Shown one piece after another: positions 8,931-19,663 of a stretch of DNA of 64,000 nucleotides. A program made the position numbers and the translations under genes. Source of the DNA: an uncultured Mycoplasmatota bacterium (GTDB lineage: Bacteria; Bacillota_I; Bacilli_A; RF39; UBA660); the NCBI GenBank assembly GCA_946403755.1, contig CAMJBC010000002.1, positions 62,001 through 126,000 on the forward strand, in the 5' to 3' direction. A model generated the notes under the pieces. That model worked only from the letters and a program-made list of their open reading frames with translations, was not told where the DNA came from and made no database searches. Each line of letters starts with the position of its first letter. The first letter of the stretch is position 1.

Positions 8931-10862
8931 TTATTTTTCTTGTTTTTTACTTTTTTTATTATCCTTTTCTTCAGATTTAGTATCTTCTTCTTTTCTCTCT
9001 TTTTCATCATGAACAATTTTATAATCACTGTTTTGTTCAACTAAAGTTTCTATTTCTTCTTTAGTAAGAGTTTCTTTTTCAATTAATGTTTGAGCTAAAA
9101 TATCAATAAGTTTCTTTTCTTTACCTACTATTCTTTTAGCTTCAGAATAACATCCTTCAATTATTTTCTTAACTTCTTGATCAATTTGTAATGCAACTTG
9201 ATCTGAGAAATCTTTAGTTTTATTATAATCTCTACCTAAGAAAACACTTTCACTTCTATGTTCAAATTGCATAGGTCCTAGAGAACTCATACCATATTCT
9301 GTAACCATGCTTCTAGCAATCTTAGTAGCACGTTTTAAATCATCACTAGCACCTGTTGAAATTTCATGCATATATGTTTCTTCACTTGCTCTACCTGATA
9401 GTAATGTAATAATTTGTTCTTCTAATTCTTTCTTAGTATAAACTAAAGTTCTTTCTTCTTTTGGAAGCATTTGAGTATAACCACCAGCCATACCACGTGG
9501 AATAATTGTAATCTTATGTACTTCTTCACCATTTGGAAGAACTATTCCTGATACAGCATGTCCTGCTTCATGATAAGCAACTATTTTCTTTTCATATTCT
9601 GTTACTTTTCTACTTGTTTTAGCAGGTCCCATTAATACTCTATCACTTGCTTCATCAATTTCATCCATTGTAATTGATTCTTTATCTCTTCTAACAGCAA
9701 GTAATGCTGCTTCATTAAGTAAGTTTTCTAAATCTGCTCCTGAATAACCTGGAGTTCTTTCAGCTATATTTTTTAAATTAACTGTTGGTGCTAAAATTTT
9801 ATTTTTAGCATGAACACCTAGTATTTCTTCTCTTTCTTTAACATCTGGTCTATTAACTGTAACTTGTCTATCAAATCTTCCTGGTCTTAATAATGCAGGA
9901 TCTAATACATCTGGTCTATTAGTAGCAGCAAGTATTATGATTCCTTCATTTTCACCAAAACCATCCATTTCAGATAATAATTGGTTTAAAGTTTGTTCTC
10001 TTTCATCATGTCCACCACCAAGTCCAGTTCCTCTTTCACGACCAACTGCGTCTATTTCATCTATAAATATTAAGCATGGTGCTGTTTGTTTTGCTTGTTT
10101 GAACATATCTCTTACACGAGATGCTCCAACACCTACAAATAATTCTACAAAATCAGATCCACTTATATAGAAGAATGGAACTCTTGCTTCACCTGCAACA
10201 GCTCTAGCAAGTAAAGTTTTACCTGTTCCTGGAGGACCTACTAATAATACACCTTTTGGTATTCTAGCACCCATTTTAGTAAATTTCTTAGGATTTTTTA
10301 AGAAATCTATTAATTCTTGAACTTCTTCTTTTTCTTCCTTTAATCCAGCTACATCTTTAAATGTTTTTCTACCATTTTCTTCTGCTAATTTAGCTTTACT
10401 TTTACCAAAATCAAATGTTCCTTTGTTACCATTTCCTAATTTAACTAACATCATGTATGCTATTAGTCCAAATAATAATATTGGTACAAAATTAATTAGT
10501 ATAGTAATCCATGCACTATTTTCTGGATTAGTATTAGTTTCAACTTTTAATCCTTTAGATTCGGCTATTTCATATAATGAGGAAATAACTGTATCAGTAT
10601 AAGGAACAGTTACACTAAATGATTCATTACTTTTATAGTTTTTTAATTTACCAGTAATAATGTATACACCTGATCCACTCTTAGGAGTTACAGCAAGTTC
10701 TGTAACTTGTTCTTTATTAAGTGATTCAGTTAATTCTGTATAACTTAATTGATTTACTTTTGTTCCTAAAGTATTAAGAAATAAATATGACCCAACTATT
10801 ACCATTAATAGTAATAAATAAGGCATAAAATTAATTGTTTTTTTAGTTCTTTTAATATTCAT
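8931..10862 (-). CDS. ftsH: ATP-dependent zinc metalloprotease FtsH
   Basis: 643 residues, normal length. Two membrane helices (about 12-30 and 118-140) bracket an external domain, followed by the AAA+ domain with Walker A GPPGTGKT (209-216), Walker [10 protein letters not shown] and the arginine-finger region RPGRFDRQ, then the peptidase domain with the zinc motif HEAGH. The tail is Lys/Glu-rich. It degrades membrane and regulatory proteins at the inner face of the membrane. It follows tilS by 19 bp as in Bacillus, but the hpt gene usually between them is absent. Confidence 0.98.
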   Translation of the reverse strand: MNIKRTKKTINFMPYLLLLMVIVGSYLFLNTLGTKVNQLSYTELTESLNKEQVTELAVTPKSGSGVYIITGKLKNYKSNESFSVTVPYTDTVISSLYEIAESKGLKVETNTNPENSAWITILINFVPILLFGLIAYMMLVKLGNGNKGTFDFGKSKAKLAEENGRKTFKDVAGLKEEKEEVQELIDFLKNPKKFTKMGARIPKGVLLVGPPGTGKTLLARAVAGEARVPFFYISGSDFVELFVGVGASRVRDMFKQAKQTAPCLIFIDEIDAVGRERGTGLGGGHDEREQTLNQLLSEMDGFGENEGIIILAATNRPDVLDPALLRPGRFDRQVTVNRPDVKEREEILGVHAKNKILAPTVNLKNIAERTPGYSGADLENLLNEAALLAVRRDKESITMDEIDEASDRVLMGPAKTSRKVTEYEKKIVAYHEAGHAVSGIVLPNGEEVHKITIIPRGMAGGYTQMLPKEERTLVYTKKELEEQIITLLSGRASEETYMHEISTGASDDLKRATKIARSMVTEYGMSSLGPMQFEHRSESVFLGRDYNKTKDFSDQVALQIDQEVKKIIEGCYSEAKRIVGKEKKLIDILAQTLIEKETLTKEEIETLVEQNSDYKIVHDEKERKEEDTKSEEKDNKKSKKQEK

Positions 10863-10881
10863 AATTGTTTCCTTTCTCCTC

Positions 10882-12210
10882 TTAATAATACTTTAATATT
10901 ATATCATACTCTTCGCTATTTTTCTTGTCAAGTTTGGATTTTTTTAGTCCTGGAATCCATACAACAGTATCACTAGAATCAAGAACTACAGGCCATAAAT
11001 GCCTATCACTAGTCTTAATTTTTTTATCTATAAAAATATCACTAATTTTTTTACTTCCATTAAGACCTTTTACTTCAATTTTATCTCCCTCTTTTTTATT
11101 TCTAACATATAAAGGCAAATTAATATCTTTACTATTAAGTCTAATTATATTATTTGAATTATCATTTATGTCATCTTCTATTTTTTCAATTATTTTACCA
11201 TTAGGTAAATTAACTAAATCATTTATTTCAATTTCATAATCTTCATATTCTTCTTCATCATACTTGAAATATAATTCATTATAAGCTTTTATTGCTATTA
11301 CATTATTTGGTAAATGAACTATACTATTAGATCTATTAGAATTAATTAAATTGAATAATAAATCTACATGAGCATCTCCAATTATTAATAAATCATCCCC
11401 ATATATTTTTTCTAAAATTGTATAAATAATATTAGTTTGAATTATTTTATCTAAAACAACAAACTTTTCAATATCTAATATTCCATTTTGAAATACTTTA
11501 TTGAATACTTTATCAACTTCTTTATTAATATAGTTACTGTTTTCTAATAAAATTTCACTAAATTTTATAAACTTTTTATGAACATTAGGATTTTCATTTT
11601 TTAAAAATGGCAATATTTCATGTCTATATCTATTTCTAGTATATTTTAAATCAAAATTAGATTTATCAATACAATATTTGATTTTATTTTTCTTGCAAAA
11701 TTCTTCTATTTCAGCTTTAGTTAATGTTAATAATGGTCTAACTATTTTATAATTACCTTTATCAACTATTCTAGAAAAACCACTATATCCTTTTAATGTA
11801 GAACCTCTAACAATTCTCATTAAAATAGTTTCCATTAAATCATCTGCATGGTGAGCAGTCATTAAATATTTAGCATTATATTTTTCAACTAATTTTTCAA
11901 AGAAAGCATATCTAACTGTTCTAGCTTCATTTTCAAAATTGTCATCTCCCCATTTTTCTACTTTTTTACATTCAAAAATAATTTTGTTTTTCTTACAAAA
12001 TTCAGATAAATCAGCCTGTTCTTGATCACTTTCCATTCTCTTATTATGGTTTAAATGGGCACACACTAATTTTAAATCCATTATATTTTTAAATTCATTT
12101 AATATATATAAAAGTGCCATAGAATCAGGACCACCTGATGTTCCTACGACTACAACATCACCTGGTTTTAAAGATATTTTATTTCTAATGAAATTATATA
12201 CTTCTTCCAT
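10882..12210 (-). CDS. tilS: tRNA(Ile)-lysidine synthase
   Basis: 442 residues. The N-terminal PP-loop ATPase motif SGGPDS (25-30) is present, with ahead-lying catalytic region AHHADDLMET and the RNA-contact RYRHEILP segment; the C-terminal domain of about 100 residues (LPLYVRNKKEGDKI and following) is the TilS_C substrate-binding part. It converts C34 of tRNA-Ile(CAU) to lysidine so that AUA is read as Ile, essential in AT-rich genomes such as this one. It sits between the ftsB-like gene and ftsH. Confidence 0.96.
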   Translation of the reverse strand: MEEVYNFIRNKISLKPGDVVVVGTSGGPDSMALLYILNEFKNIMDLKLVCAHLNHNKRMESDQEQADLSEFCKKNKIIFECKKVEKWGDDNFENEARTVRYAFFEKLVEKYNAKYLMTAHHADDLMETILMRIVRGSTLKGYSGFSRIVDKGNYKIVRPLLTLTKAEIEEFCKKNKIKYCIDKSNFDLKYTRNRYRHEILPFLKNENPNVHKKFIKFSEILLENSNYINKEVDKVFNKVFQNGILDIEKFVVLDKIIQTNIIYTILEKIYGDDLLIIGDAHVDLLFNLINSNRSNSIVHLPNNVIAIKAYNELYFKYDEEEYEDYEIEINDLVNLPNGKIIEKIEDDINDNSNNIIRLNSKDINLPLYVRNKKEGDKIEVKGLNGSKKISDIFIDKKIKTSDRHLWPVVLDSSDTVVWIPGLKKSKLDKKNSEEYDIILKYY

Positions 12211-12222
12211 AAAATAGCCTTT

Positions 12223-12513
12223 CTATTCTTCTATTTTAATAACAATTTCATCATCCTTTGAATATAAATATTTTTCTCTTGCATATTTAGCCATATATTC
12301 AGGATCTTGTAATTTATTAATTTCATCTTTCAATTTTTCTTCTTCAGCAAGAGATTCTTTATATGAATTTTCTAACATAGCCATCTCTTTTTTAGTATCG
12401 CTAATTTGTGAAATATAAGAGAAAATTGAAGACACAAAAAGAACACTAGTTATTATAAAACATAGCATAAGAAATGTCACTCTAAATTTAGTTTTTTGAC
12501 TCATTCTCTTCAT
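12223..12513 (-). CDS. divIC: Septum formation initiator, FtsB/DivIC family
   Basis: 96 residues: short Lys/Arg-rich cytoplasmic tail, one membrane helix (about 10-32), a coiled coil (about 33-65) and the family hallmark YMAKYAREKYLY (about 73-84) followed by an acidic end. DivIC/FtsB with DivIB/FtsQ and FtsL forms the divisome subcomplex that activates septal wall synthesis. Its position between spoVG and tilS matches divIC of Bacillus (spoVG-...-divIC-...-tilS). The symbol is given on synteny and family match. Confidence 0.85.
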   Translation of the reverse strand: MKRMSQKTKFRVTFLMLCFIITSVLFVSSIFSYISQISDTKKEMAMLENSYKESLAEEEKLKDEINKLQDPEYMAKYAREKYLYSKDDEIVIKIEE

Positions 12514-12612
12514 ATTACACCTATCTAGAATAATTATATATTTTATAGGCTTTTAATTCAATTGAGCCAAAATGTATTTACACTGACTTTTACAATTTTT
12601 TTGTAAAGAAAA

Positions 12613-12630
12613 AAGACTTAATTAAGTCTC
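12613..12630 (-). terminator. Palindromic terminator after spoVG
   Basis: AGACTTAATTAAGTCT is a perfect palindrome immediately after the spoVG stop; on the minus strand a run of six T follows. Confidence 0.65.
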
Positions 12631-12634
12631 TTAA

Positions 12635-12907
12635 TTATTCCTCTTCTTTCTCAGCAACATCTTCAGTTTCTTCATATTTATCGAAGATTGCTTTTTCAAA
12701 CATTGTTCTTACTTCTTGTTTGATTGGATGAGCAATATCATGTTTTGTTTTATCACTTGGCATTCCAAGATATAAACCATTGTCGCCTTGTAGAACCTTT
12801 ATACCATGAATAGCAACAGCATCATCAATTGTTACTTCAGCATAAGCTCTTAATTTAGAACCTTCTCTAACAGATACTTTATGCACTCTAACTGATGTAA
12901 TTTCCAT
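12635..12907 (-). CDS. spoVG: SpoVG family RNA/DNA-binding regulator
   Basis: 90 residues, close to the usual 95. It matches SpoVG throughout: MEITSVRVHKV start, LRAYAEVTIDDAVAIHGIKV, GLYLGMPS, and HPIKQEVRTMFEKAI, with a short acidic tail. SpoVG proteins bind nucleic acid and influence septation, sporulation and surface genes in Firmicutes. Its presence alone does not show that the organism sporulates. AAGGAGG precedes the ATG. Separate from its neighbours, with its own terminator. Confidence 0.96.
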   Translation of the reverse strand: MEITSVRVHKVSVREGSKLRAYAEVTIDDAVAIHGIKVLQGDNGLYLGMPSDKTKHDIAHPIKQEVRTMFEKAIFDKYEETEDVAEKEEE

Positions 12908-12982
12908 AAGATACCTCCTTAATTGCTATCTTAATTATATTATAAAAAATGTCAATATTCAATATTTTTATGCCTTTTTTAT

Positions 12983-13768
12983 CTATAATTCATTAGATAT
13001 TTGTGCAAATTCTCCCACTTTTAACTCTTCAGCTCTACATGTTAAATCTTTATTGAATTCTGATAATATATTTTTTATTTTTTCTAAATCATAATTATTA
13101 AGATTATTTCTTAAATTTTTTCTCTTTTGTCTAAATGCATCTTTTATTAATTTATAGAACTTATCTTCATCTTTTACATCATATTTTTTATTAGTTTTTA
13201 ATTTTAAAACAGTACTATCAACTTTAGGTATAGGTTCAAAACAATTCTTACTAACATTACATACTTTTTCAATATCAAAATTGTATTGTAAAAACACAGA
13301 TAAAGATCCATATTGTTTAGTACATGGTTTAGCATTAAATCTATCAGCTACTTCTTTTTGTATCATTATTACTATTTCATATGGTTTAGATTCAGTAACT
13401 ATTTTATTTATAATTGCAGTAGTAATGTAATATGGTAAATTACCAACAAAATAAATATTCTTATATTTAGTATAATCAATATATTCATTTAAATTTACAT
13501 TTAAAAAGTCTTTAAATACAATTTTTAAATTACTACATTCTAAAACTGATAGTTTTTCTTTTAATCTTTCATCTATCTCAAAACATATTACATCGCAATT
13601 CTTTTTAATTAATTCTTTAGTTAAAGCTCCACTACCTGGACCTATTTCAATAATTAAATCATAATTATTAGGATTTATTGATTCAGATATCTTATTAATA
13701 ATATTTTTATCAATTAAAAAATTTTGACCTAAAGATTTCTTATAATCAAAATTTTTCATTTTTTCCAT
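12983..13768 (-). CDS. rsmA/ksgA: 16S rRNA (A1518/A1519) dimethyltransferase
   Basis: 261 residues. SAM-binding motif EIGPGSGALT, catalytic NLPYYITT, and FEPIPKVDSTVL are diagnostic for KsgA, which dimethylates two adenines in helix 45 of 16S rRNA in the late 30S assembly. N-terminal KSLGQNFLID is typical. Two ATGs are possible (13768 and 13759); the second is better spaced from AAAAGG. The gene overlaps the end of the 3D-domain gene by 13 bp. The rnmV gene, usually next to ksgA, is absent here. Confidence 0.96.
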   Translation of the reverse strand: MEKMKNFDYKKSLGQNFLIDKNIINKISESINPNNYDLIIEIGPGSGALTKELIKKNCDVICFEIDERLKEKLSVLECSNLKIVFKDFLNVNLNEYIDYTKYKNIYFVGNLPYYITTAIINKIVTESKPYEIVIMIQKEVADRFNAKPCTKQYGSLSVFLQYNFDIEKVCNVSKNCFEPIPKVDSTVLKLKTNKKYDVKDEDKFYKLIKDAFRQKRKNLRNNLNNYDLEKIKNILSEFNKDLTCRAEELKVGEFAQISNEL

Positions 13769-14313
13769 CCTTTTCTTAGTACTTCAAATTCTAAGTTTCT
13801 AACTCTACCAACTTTTCTAATAGCATAATTTACATCATCAGTAAGTAGGTCTATTGTATTACCACCTACTCCTCTATCTAATACAATTGCTATAATTGGT
13901 TCACTTGATAATTTATTAACTTTAAATCTTAATATAGTTCCACAAGGATAATTTCTACTACTAGCTACTATTCTTACAGTACCATATGTTTTATCTTTAT
14001 AATATATTCCTTCTTTTAATACATTTGTTCTTGGAGGACAAGCCAAATATCCTGTACATAGTGGACAATCTCCAACATATCCAGTTAACTCACCTTTAAA
14101 TGAGAATAATGGATTGTATGTTCCTTGTTTATAAATATTATTTTGTGTTTCTTGTATTACTTCTCTATCTAAAGCTTTAGCAATACTTTCATTTTCTACT
14201 GTTGTTGTAGTGGTTTTATTAATACATTCTTTTTGCATGCAAAAAACAGCTATTAATACTACAATTAATACTTCAATACTACTTTTAATTTTGAATCGAA
14301 TGTATTCCTTCAT
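13756..14313 (-). CDS. Secreted 3D-domain protein (YabE/YocH-type)
   Basis: 185 residues. One N-terminal membrane helix (about 11-27) acts as signal or anchor, followed by a Thr/Asn linker. The 3D domain occupies about 70-183: GTILRFKV, then IVLDRGVGGNTIDLL with the conserved Asp residues. In MltA/YabE/YocH relatives this beta-barrel is a lytic transglycosylase-like or wall-binding module. Two Cys pairs (CPLC, CPP) are extra. Its place just upstream of ksgA matches yabE of Bacillus, but the DUF348 and G5 domains of YabE are missing. Wall remodelling is an inference. Confidence 0.8.
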   Translation of the reverse strand: MKEYIRFKIKSSIEVLIVVLIAVFCMQKECINKTTTTTVENESIAKALDREVIQETQNNIYKQGTYNPLFSFKGELTGYVGDCPLCTGYLACPPRTNVLKEGIYYKDKTYGTVRIVASSRNYPCGTILRFKVNKLSSEPIIAIVLDRGVGGNTIDLLTDDVNYAIRKVGRVRNLEFEVLRKGWKK

Positions 14314-14347
14314 TCCACTATCTCCTTAACTAATATTATATTACATT

Positions 14348-15097
14348 TTACATATGTATGTCAAAGATTTGAAGTGCATTTTTCCTAGTAATTTCTATTA
14401 CTTTTTCAACATCTAAATTTTTTATTTCAGCTATTTTTTTGGCAACAAAATATACATTAGATGGATCATTTTTTTTGCCTCTATTTGGTTCAGGTGTTAG
14501 ATATGGACTATCTGTTTCTATTAATATATTTTCTAAGTCTATTTTTTCTATTAACTCACCTAATTTAGAATTTTTAAAAGTTATTACTCCACCAATTCCT
14601 AATTTATAGCCAAGTTTTATAAATAATTGAGCCATTTCATAACTACCATTAAAACAATGAATTACGCCTTTTAGTTTTCTATCCTTTAATTCATCATAAA
14701 TATCTTGTATAGAATCTCTAGTGTGTATTATTACAGGTAAATTATATTTTTCAGCTAAATCTAATTGTTTATTTAATAATTCTTTTTGTTCTTTTTTATT
14801 ATCCTTAGTGTAATAATAATCTAATCCTATCTCACCAACTGCATATATTTTATTATTTTTAATTAGTTCCTCTAATTCATTTAATTTATTTATTTCATCA
14901 ACATGTTCTGGGTGAATACCAATACATGGTAAAAGAAAGTTTTCATACTTTTTTGATAGCATTAAAACTTCTTTAGCTGTTTGCATTTTATCTGATGCAT
15001 TTATTACATAAATTAAACCTTTTTCTTTTAATTTCTTAACAATTTCATCAATATTATCATAGTTTTCACTTAAAATATGTGCATGAGAATCAATCAT
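14348..15097 (-). CDS. tatD: TatD family metal-dependent hydrolase
   Basis: 249 residues, typical. TIM-barrel metal ligands are in place: DSHAH at the start, GEIGLDYYY, IHTR, IHCFNGS and the ETDSPYLTPEPNRGK motif. TatD proteins are 3'-5' exonucleases/DNases involved in DNA quality control. In Bacillus the yabD gene sits in the same neighbourhood, metG-yabD-yabE-rnmV-ksgA; here metG and rnmV are missing. Ten bases separate it from mfd upstream. Confidence 0.95.
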   Translation of the reverse strand: MIDSHAHILSENYDNIDEIVKKLKEKGLIYVINASDKMQTAKEVLMLSKKYENFLLPCIGIHPEHVDEINKLNELEELIKNNKIYAVGEIGLDYYYTKDNKKEQKELLNKQLDLAEKYNLPVIIHTRDSIQDIYDELKDRKLKGVIHCFNGSYEMAQLFIKLGYKLGIGGVITFKNSKLGELIEKIDLENILIETDSPYLTPEPNRGKKNDPSNVYFVAKKIAEIKNLDVEKVIEITRKNALQIFDIHM

Positions 15098-15106
15098 TTT
15101 ATACTC

Positions 15107-18100
15107 CTATTTTTTATAAGATAAGTCTATTATTTTTTCTAAAAATTCTTCTAAATAGAAAATATAATTTTTTTCTAATGTAGCTTTTAATAAAGTTACT
15201 AAAATATAATCATTTTTATATGAAAAACTTAATTTAGAACTTATCTTAGTTGATTCATAAAATAAGTCTTCAATACTTAAATTAGTATACACTTCTTTCT
15301 TTATTTTTAATATAGTTTTTAAATTATCATTAGTATTTATTATTACACCAGTTTTTTCTATTAACTTCTCTAAGTATTTTTCATGAGCATAAGTTTCCAT
15401 TTGTTGATTAGTAATACCAAATCTATCTCTTATTTCAAATAATACATTATTTAAATCTTCTTTAGTTTCAATACTGTTAATCTTTTTATGTAATTCAATT
15501 AATATTTCAGAGTCTTCAGAATATTCTTTACCTATATGAGTTTCTACATCAATTAAATTATTTGTATTATTATCTTCTTCTTGATCTAAATCTATTCCTT
15601 TAACTTCTTCATTTATTAAATCTAGATACATATTTACACCAATTGAATCAATAAATCCAGCTTGTTCTCGTCCTAAAATATCACCTGCTCCTCTAATAGC
15701 AAGATCTCTCATAGATATTTTATAACCACTACCTAATTCAGTAAATTCTTTTATAGCTTCTAATCTCTTTAAAGCTGTACTATTTAATACTTTTTCTTTT
15801 TTATACATTAAATATGCATAAGCAATTTTATCACTTCTACCAACTCTACCTCTAATTTGATATAACTGACTAAGTCCAAATCTATCAGCATCTATAACAA
15901 TAATTGTATTTGCATTAGGTATATCAATACCATTTTCTATTATAGTTGTACTAATTAAAACATCATACTTTTTATTAGTAAAATCATAAATAATATCTTG
16001 CATCTCATCTTTTTTCATTTTTCCATGAGCAAAACATATTCTAGCTTCAGGTATAAGTTTAGAATATTTTCTTACAAGTGTATCCATATTACCAATGTTG
16101 TTATATAAAATGAATGCTTGTCCTTTTCTAGACATTTCTTTTAATATAACTTCTCTAATAAGCATTTCATTGTATTCAATAACATATGTTTGTACAGGAT
16201 ATCTATTTTTAGGAGCACTTTCAATTAGTGATAAATCCCTTATTCCTACTAAAGACATTTGAAGACTTCTAGGAATTGGTGTTGCTGAAACAGATAAAAC
16301 ATGAACATTGGATTTTAACTTCTTAATTTTTTCTTTTTGTTCTACACCAAAACGATGTTCTTCATCAATTACTAGAAGACCTAGGTCTTTATATTCAATA
16401 TCATTACTTAATAGTCTATGTGTTCCAAAAACAATATCTGTTTTTCCATCTTTTAATTTTTTTATTTTTTCTGCAATCTGTTTATTAGTAAAATGTCTAT
16501 TAATAATATCTATGTTAATTCCATAATTTGCAAATCTTTGTATAGCAGAATCATATTGTTGATGAGATAACAAAGTTGTAGGACATAAATAAGCTACTTG
16601 TTTACCATTTATTATTGTTTTAAACATAGCTCTAAATATAACTTCCGTTTTTCCATAACCAACATCTCCACATAGAAGTCTTTCCATTGGTCTAGGTTTT
16701 TCTAAATCCTTTTTAATTTCAATAGATGCTTTTAATTGATCTGCTGTTGTTTCATATTCAAATTCATTTTCAAATAATAATTGATTTTCATCATCTTCTT
16801 TAAAAGGAAGAATAGTAGCTTTATTTCTTTCTTTATATATTTGTAATAATTCATTTGTAATATTTTTTATTCTTTGTTTAATTCTTAATTTAGTTTTAGT
16901 CCACTCAACACTATTTAATTTATTAATAGTTGGTTTAGCACCTTCTTTAGCAGCATACTTATACAGTTTAGAAATATCTTCTACTGAAACATATAATTTA
17001 TCATTACCCTTATATTCAATTAAAATATAATCTTTCTTAAGACCATTTTTTTCAATAGTAGTTAATCCTCTATATATTCCAATACCACTTTTTCTATGTA
17101 CTACATAATCTCCAATTTCAAGATTGTCAATTGACATTATCTTAGTTCCATATGACATTTCCTTTAATTTATTTGATCTATTATAAGCATCAATTAAATC
17201 AAATTCTGAAAAATAATAAATATTTTTATACACAAATCCATGATTTAGTGTGTTTTTTACTATTTTTATATTTTTATCAGCTTTTTTAATATAATTAATT
17301 AAATTATTATTTGTTGTATATAAAATTCCATTAAATTTCTCTAAATCATTAACAAATTTTTCTTTGTTATTTTCATATTTATCAACACTTTTAGCATCAA
17401 TTACTAAATCACAATTTTTATTATTAATTGTATCTAAATATATATCACTTTCATTTTTTAATTCTTTTAATTTAAATATTTCATTTTCAATATCTAGATA
17501 TTTAATTTGAGGTAATATCATTTTTTCTTGTTCAACTATTTGATTATAGTTAGTATATATTACTCTGTTATTACCAACATAATCTAAAATTGATGATGTA
17601 AGATCATCATAGTCATCTTTAATAACACCAATTTTAATATTATCAATACTTTCACAAGTTATTTGTTTTTGCGGATCAAAATATTTAATTTTTTCTATTT
17701 CATCATCAAAAAATTCAATTCTAACAGGTTTTTCTTCACTAATAGGAAAAACATCTATTACAAATCCTCTAACAGCATATTCTGATATATCATAAACCAT
17801 GCTATCTCTTTTATATCCAATTGAATCTAATTTTTTAATTAATTCATCTCTATTTACTCTTTGACCAACTTTTAAACTAATCTTTTCAACTATGAATTTA
17901 GACTTTGAAGGTAATTTTTTAATAAAACTATTTAAATGAGCAATAACTATCTTCTTATTATTATCATTTATTTTATTATATAGTTTTGATCTCATAAATA
18001 ATAATTCAGGAGAACTTGCCACTGCTCTTTTAGTTATAAAATCATCTTCTGGGAAAATATAAACATCATCTATATAATTTTTTAATTCATTATACACTTC

Positions 18101-18262
18101 AGTAGCTTCATTTAATGTTGGATATACTAGTATCAAATTATTTTTAGATGAAAAAAACATATATAATACTAGTTGATTATATATTTCATTCTTGCTAACT
18201 GATATTTTTTTATATTTGTCAATATCAAAATCAAATAATTCTTTACATAAATTATTATTCAT
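15107..18262 (-). CDS. mfd: Transcription-repair coupling factor
   Basis: 1051 residues, about 100 shorter than Bacillus Mfd, mainly in the N-terminal UvrB-like part and linkers. The RNA-polymerase-interacting domain begins at [16 protein letters not shown]; the RecG-like motor has Walker [10 protein letters not shown], the DEEH box (VIDEEHRFG), SATPIPRSL and QIRGRVGRS; a TRCF C-terminal domain follows. It removes stalled RNA polymerase at lesions and recruits UvrA. It overlaps pth by 8 bp, as in the Bacillus pth-mfd order. Confidence 0.97.
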   Translation of the reverse strand: MNNNLCKELFDFDIDKYKKISVSKNEIYNQLVLYMFFSSKNNLILVYPTLNEATEVYNELKNYIDDVYIFPEDDFITKRAVASSPELLFMRSKLYNKINDNNKKIVIAHLNSFIKKLPSKSKFIVEKISLKVGQRVNRDELIKKLDSIGYKRDSMVYDISEYAVRGFVIDVFPISEEKPVRIEFFDDEIEKIKYFDPQKQITCESIDNIKIGVIKDDYDDLTSSILDYVGNNRVIYTNYNQIVEQEKMILPQIKYLDIENEIFKLKELKNESDIYLDTINNKNCDLVIDAKSVDKYENNKEKFVNDLEKFNGILYTTNNNLINYIKKADKNIKIVKNTLNHGFVYKNIYYFSEFDLIDAYNRSNKLKEMSYGTKIMSIDNLEIGDYVVHRKSGIGIYRGLTTIEKNGLKKDYILIEYKGNDKLYVSVEDISKLYKYAAKEGAKPTINKLNSVEWTKTKLRIKQRIKNITNELLQIYKERNKATILPFKEDDENQLLFENEFEYETTADQLKASIEIKKDLEKPRPMERLLCGDVGYGKTEVIFRAMFKTIINGKQVAYLCPTTLLSHQQYDSAIQRFANYGINIDIINRHFTNKQIAEKIKKLKDGKTDIVFGTHRLLSNDIEYKDLGLLVIDEEHRFGVEQKEKIKKLKSNVHVLSVSATPIPRSLQMSLVGIRDLSLIESAPKNRYPVQTYVIEYNEMLIREVILKEMSRKGQAFILYNNIGNMDTLVRKYSKLIPEARICFAHGKMKKDEMQDIIYDFTNKKYDVLISTTIIENGIDIPNANTIIVIDADRFGLSQLYQIRGRVGRSDKIAYAYLMYKKEKVLNSTALKRLEAIKEFTELGSGYKISMRDLAIRGAGDILGREQAGFIDSIGVNMYLDLINEEVKGIDLDQEEDNNTNNLIDVETHIGKEYSEDSEILIELHKKINSIETKEDLNNVLFEIRDRFGITNQQMETYAHEKYLEKLIEKTGVIINTNDNLKTILKIKKEVYTNLSIEDLFYESTKISSKLSFSYKNDYILVTLLKATLEKNYIFYLEEFLEKIIDLSYKK

Positions 18263-18818
18263 TATTTAGTCCATTATATTTTTGCATCAATTCATCAATA
18301 CTTAAAATTGAAAAATCATTAATAATATCACTAATAGTAGGATAAAGATTATTTAATATTTCTTTATCTTTTTTACTAAATTTTCCAAGTACATGATCCA
18401 TTAATGCATCTTTTGGCATAGATATTCCCATTTTTATTCTAGCAATATCTTGAGTATGTAAAACTGAAATAATATTCTTTATTCCATTATGTCCTCCATC
18501 ACTACCATTTCTTTTTATTTTAAATTTACCTACTTCAAAATTTTTATCATCATAAATTATTAAAATATCTTTTGGTTCTATATTATAAAAATTAACAAAT
18601 TCTATTACTGCATTACCAGATAAATTCATATATGTTTGAGGTTTAACTAATATCATTTTTTCATTGTTAACAACTTGTTCACAATATTCTGCATTAAATT
18701 TCTTTTTAAATTCTAAGTTATTTTTTGCAGCATAAAAATCTAGTGCATTAAATCCACTATTATGTCTTGTGTTTTTGTATTTTTTTCCTGGATTGCCTAG
18801 ACCAACAATTAGTTTCAT
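18255..18818 (-). CDS. pth: Peptidyl-tRNA hydrolase
   Basis: 187 residues. Signature VGLGNPGKKYKNTRHNSGF with catalytic His19, VKPQTYMNLSG, YDDKNFEVGKFKIKRNGSDGGHNGI and the MDHVLGKF tail motif. Releases peptides from prematurely dropped peptidyl-tRNA in the cytosol. Translation probably couples to mfd, whose start overlaps its stop. One base separates it from the rsmI stop. Confidence 0.98.
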   Translation of the reverse strand: MKLIVGLGNPGKKYKNTRHNSGFNALDFYAAKNNLEFKKKFNAEYCEQVVNNEKMILVKPQTYMNLSGNAVIEFVNFYNIEPKDILIIYDDKNFEVGKFKIKRNGSDGGHNGIKNIISVLHTQDIARIKMGISMPKDALMDHVLGKFSKKDKEILNNLYPTISDIINDFSILSIDELMQKYNGLNNE

Positions 18819-18819
18819 A

Positions 18820-19659
18820 TTAAACCTCCTTATACATATTATATAATTTATTCTTACTTACATTATACCTTTCAGCAGTCTCTTTAATAGCATCTCTTTT
18901 AGAATATCCTTTATCTATTAAATTATTTATTATTTCTTCATAATTATTATCATCTTTGTTTTCTTCTTTATAACCTTCTACTACAATTACTATTTCTCCC
19001 TTAATTGTACTAGCTACTTTTATTATTTCACTTATTTTATTTCTAATTATTTCCTCATGTAATTTAGATATTTCTCTTACAAGTGCTATATTTCTATCAC
19101 CTAAAACATCTAACATTAAATTAAGCGTTTCCTCTATTCTATGAGGAGCCTCATAAAATATTAGTGTTTGTTTTATTTCTTTTAAATCAATTAATTCTTT
19201 TCTAGCTATAGATTTTTTACTATCTAAAAAACCATAAAATAAAAATCTTTCATTACTAATACCAGACATATTAATAGCTGGTAATAAAGCACTAGCACCA
19301 GGTAAAGCAATAACATTTAAATTATTTTTAATAACCTCTTCTACTATTATATTACCTGGATCACTTATTAATGGTGTTCCCCTATCAGTAACGTAACCTA
19401 TATTTTTACCACTTAACAATATTTCAACAATTTTATTTTTATGTTTCATTTCAGTATATTTGTGGCAAGATTCTACTTTTTTGTTTATGTCATAGTATTT
19501 AAGAAGATTAATTGTCTGTCTAGTATCTTCTGCATAGACAATATCAACCATTTTTAGTGTGTTTATACCCCTTAATGTAATATCATCAAGATTTCCTATT
19601 GGAGTAGGAATTAAATATAAACATCCCTTATCAGTTTTTTCATAACTTTTTTGTGTCAT
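18820..19659 (-). CDS. rsmI: 16S rRNA (C1402-2'-O) methyltransferase
   Basis: About 279 residues from the preferred ATG at 19659; the track start at 19674 is a TTG within the previous gene, whereas GGAAAG lies 7 bp before this ATG. Tetrapyrrole-methylase fold with LYLIPTPIGNLDDITLRG, AEDTRQT, RGTPLISDPG and FYEAPHRIEETL, all RsmI signatures. It 2'-O-methylates C1402 in the ribosomal decoding centre. It lies in the yaaT-trmN-rsmI order known from Bacillus (yabA between them is absent). Confidence 0.96.
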   Translation of the reverse strand: MTQKSYEKTDKGCLYLIPTPIGNLDDITLRGINTLKMVDIVYAEDTRQTINLLKYYDINKKVESCHKYTEMKHKNKIVEILLSGKNIGYVTDRGTPLISDPGNIIVEEVIKNNLNVIALPGASALLPAINMSGISNERFLFYGFLDSKKSIARKELIDLKEIKQTLIFYEAPHRIEETLNLMLDVLGDRNIALVREISKLHEEIIRNKISEIIKVASTIKGEIVIVVEGYKEENKDDNNYEEIINNLIDKGYSKRDAIKETAERYNVSKNKLYNMYKEV

Positions 19660-19663
19660 ATTA

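Noticed and set aside
9491-9504. ACCACGTGGAATA resembling a parS site inside ftsH
   Set aside because: Only about 12 of 16 bases fit, symmetry is broken, and the bases are set by the conserved IPRGMAGG codons of FtsH.
9937-10170. Plus-strand ORF within ftsH (and similar track lines in gyrA, gyrB, mfd, dnaX, mnmE, murA region)
   Set aside because: Shadow frames of conserved genes without ribosome sites.
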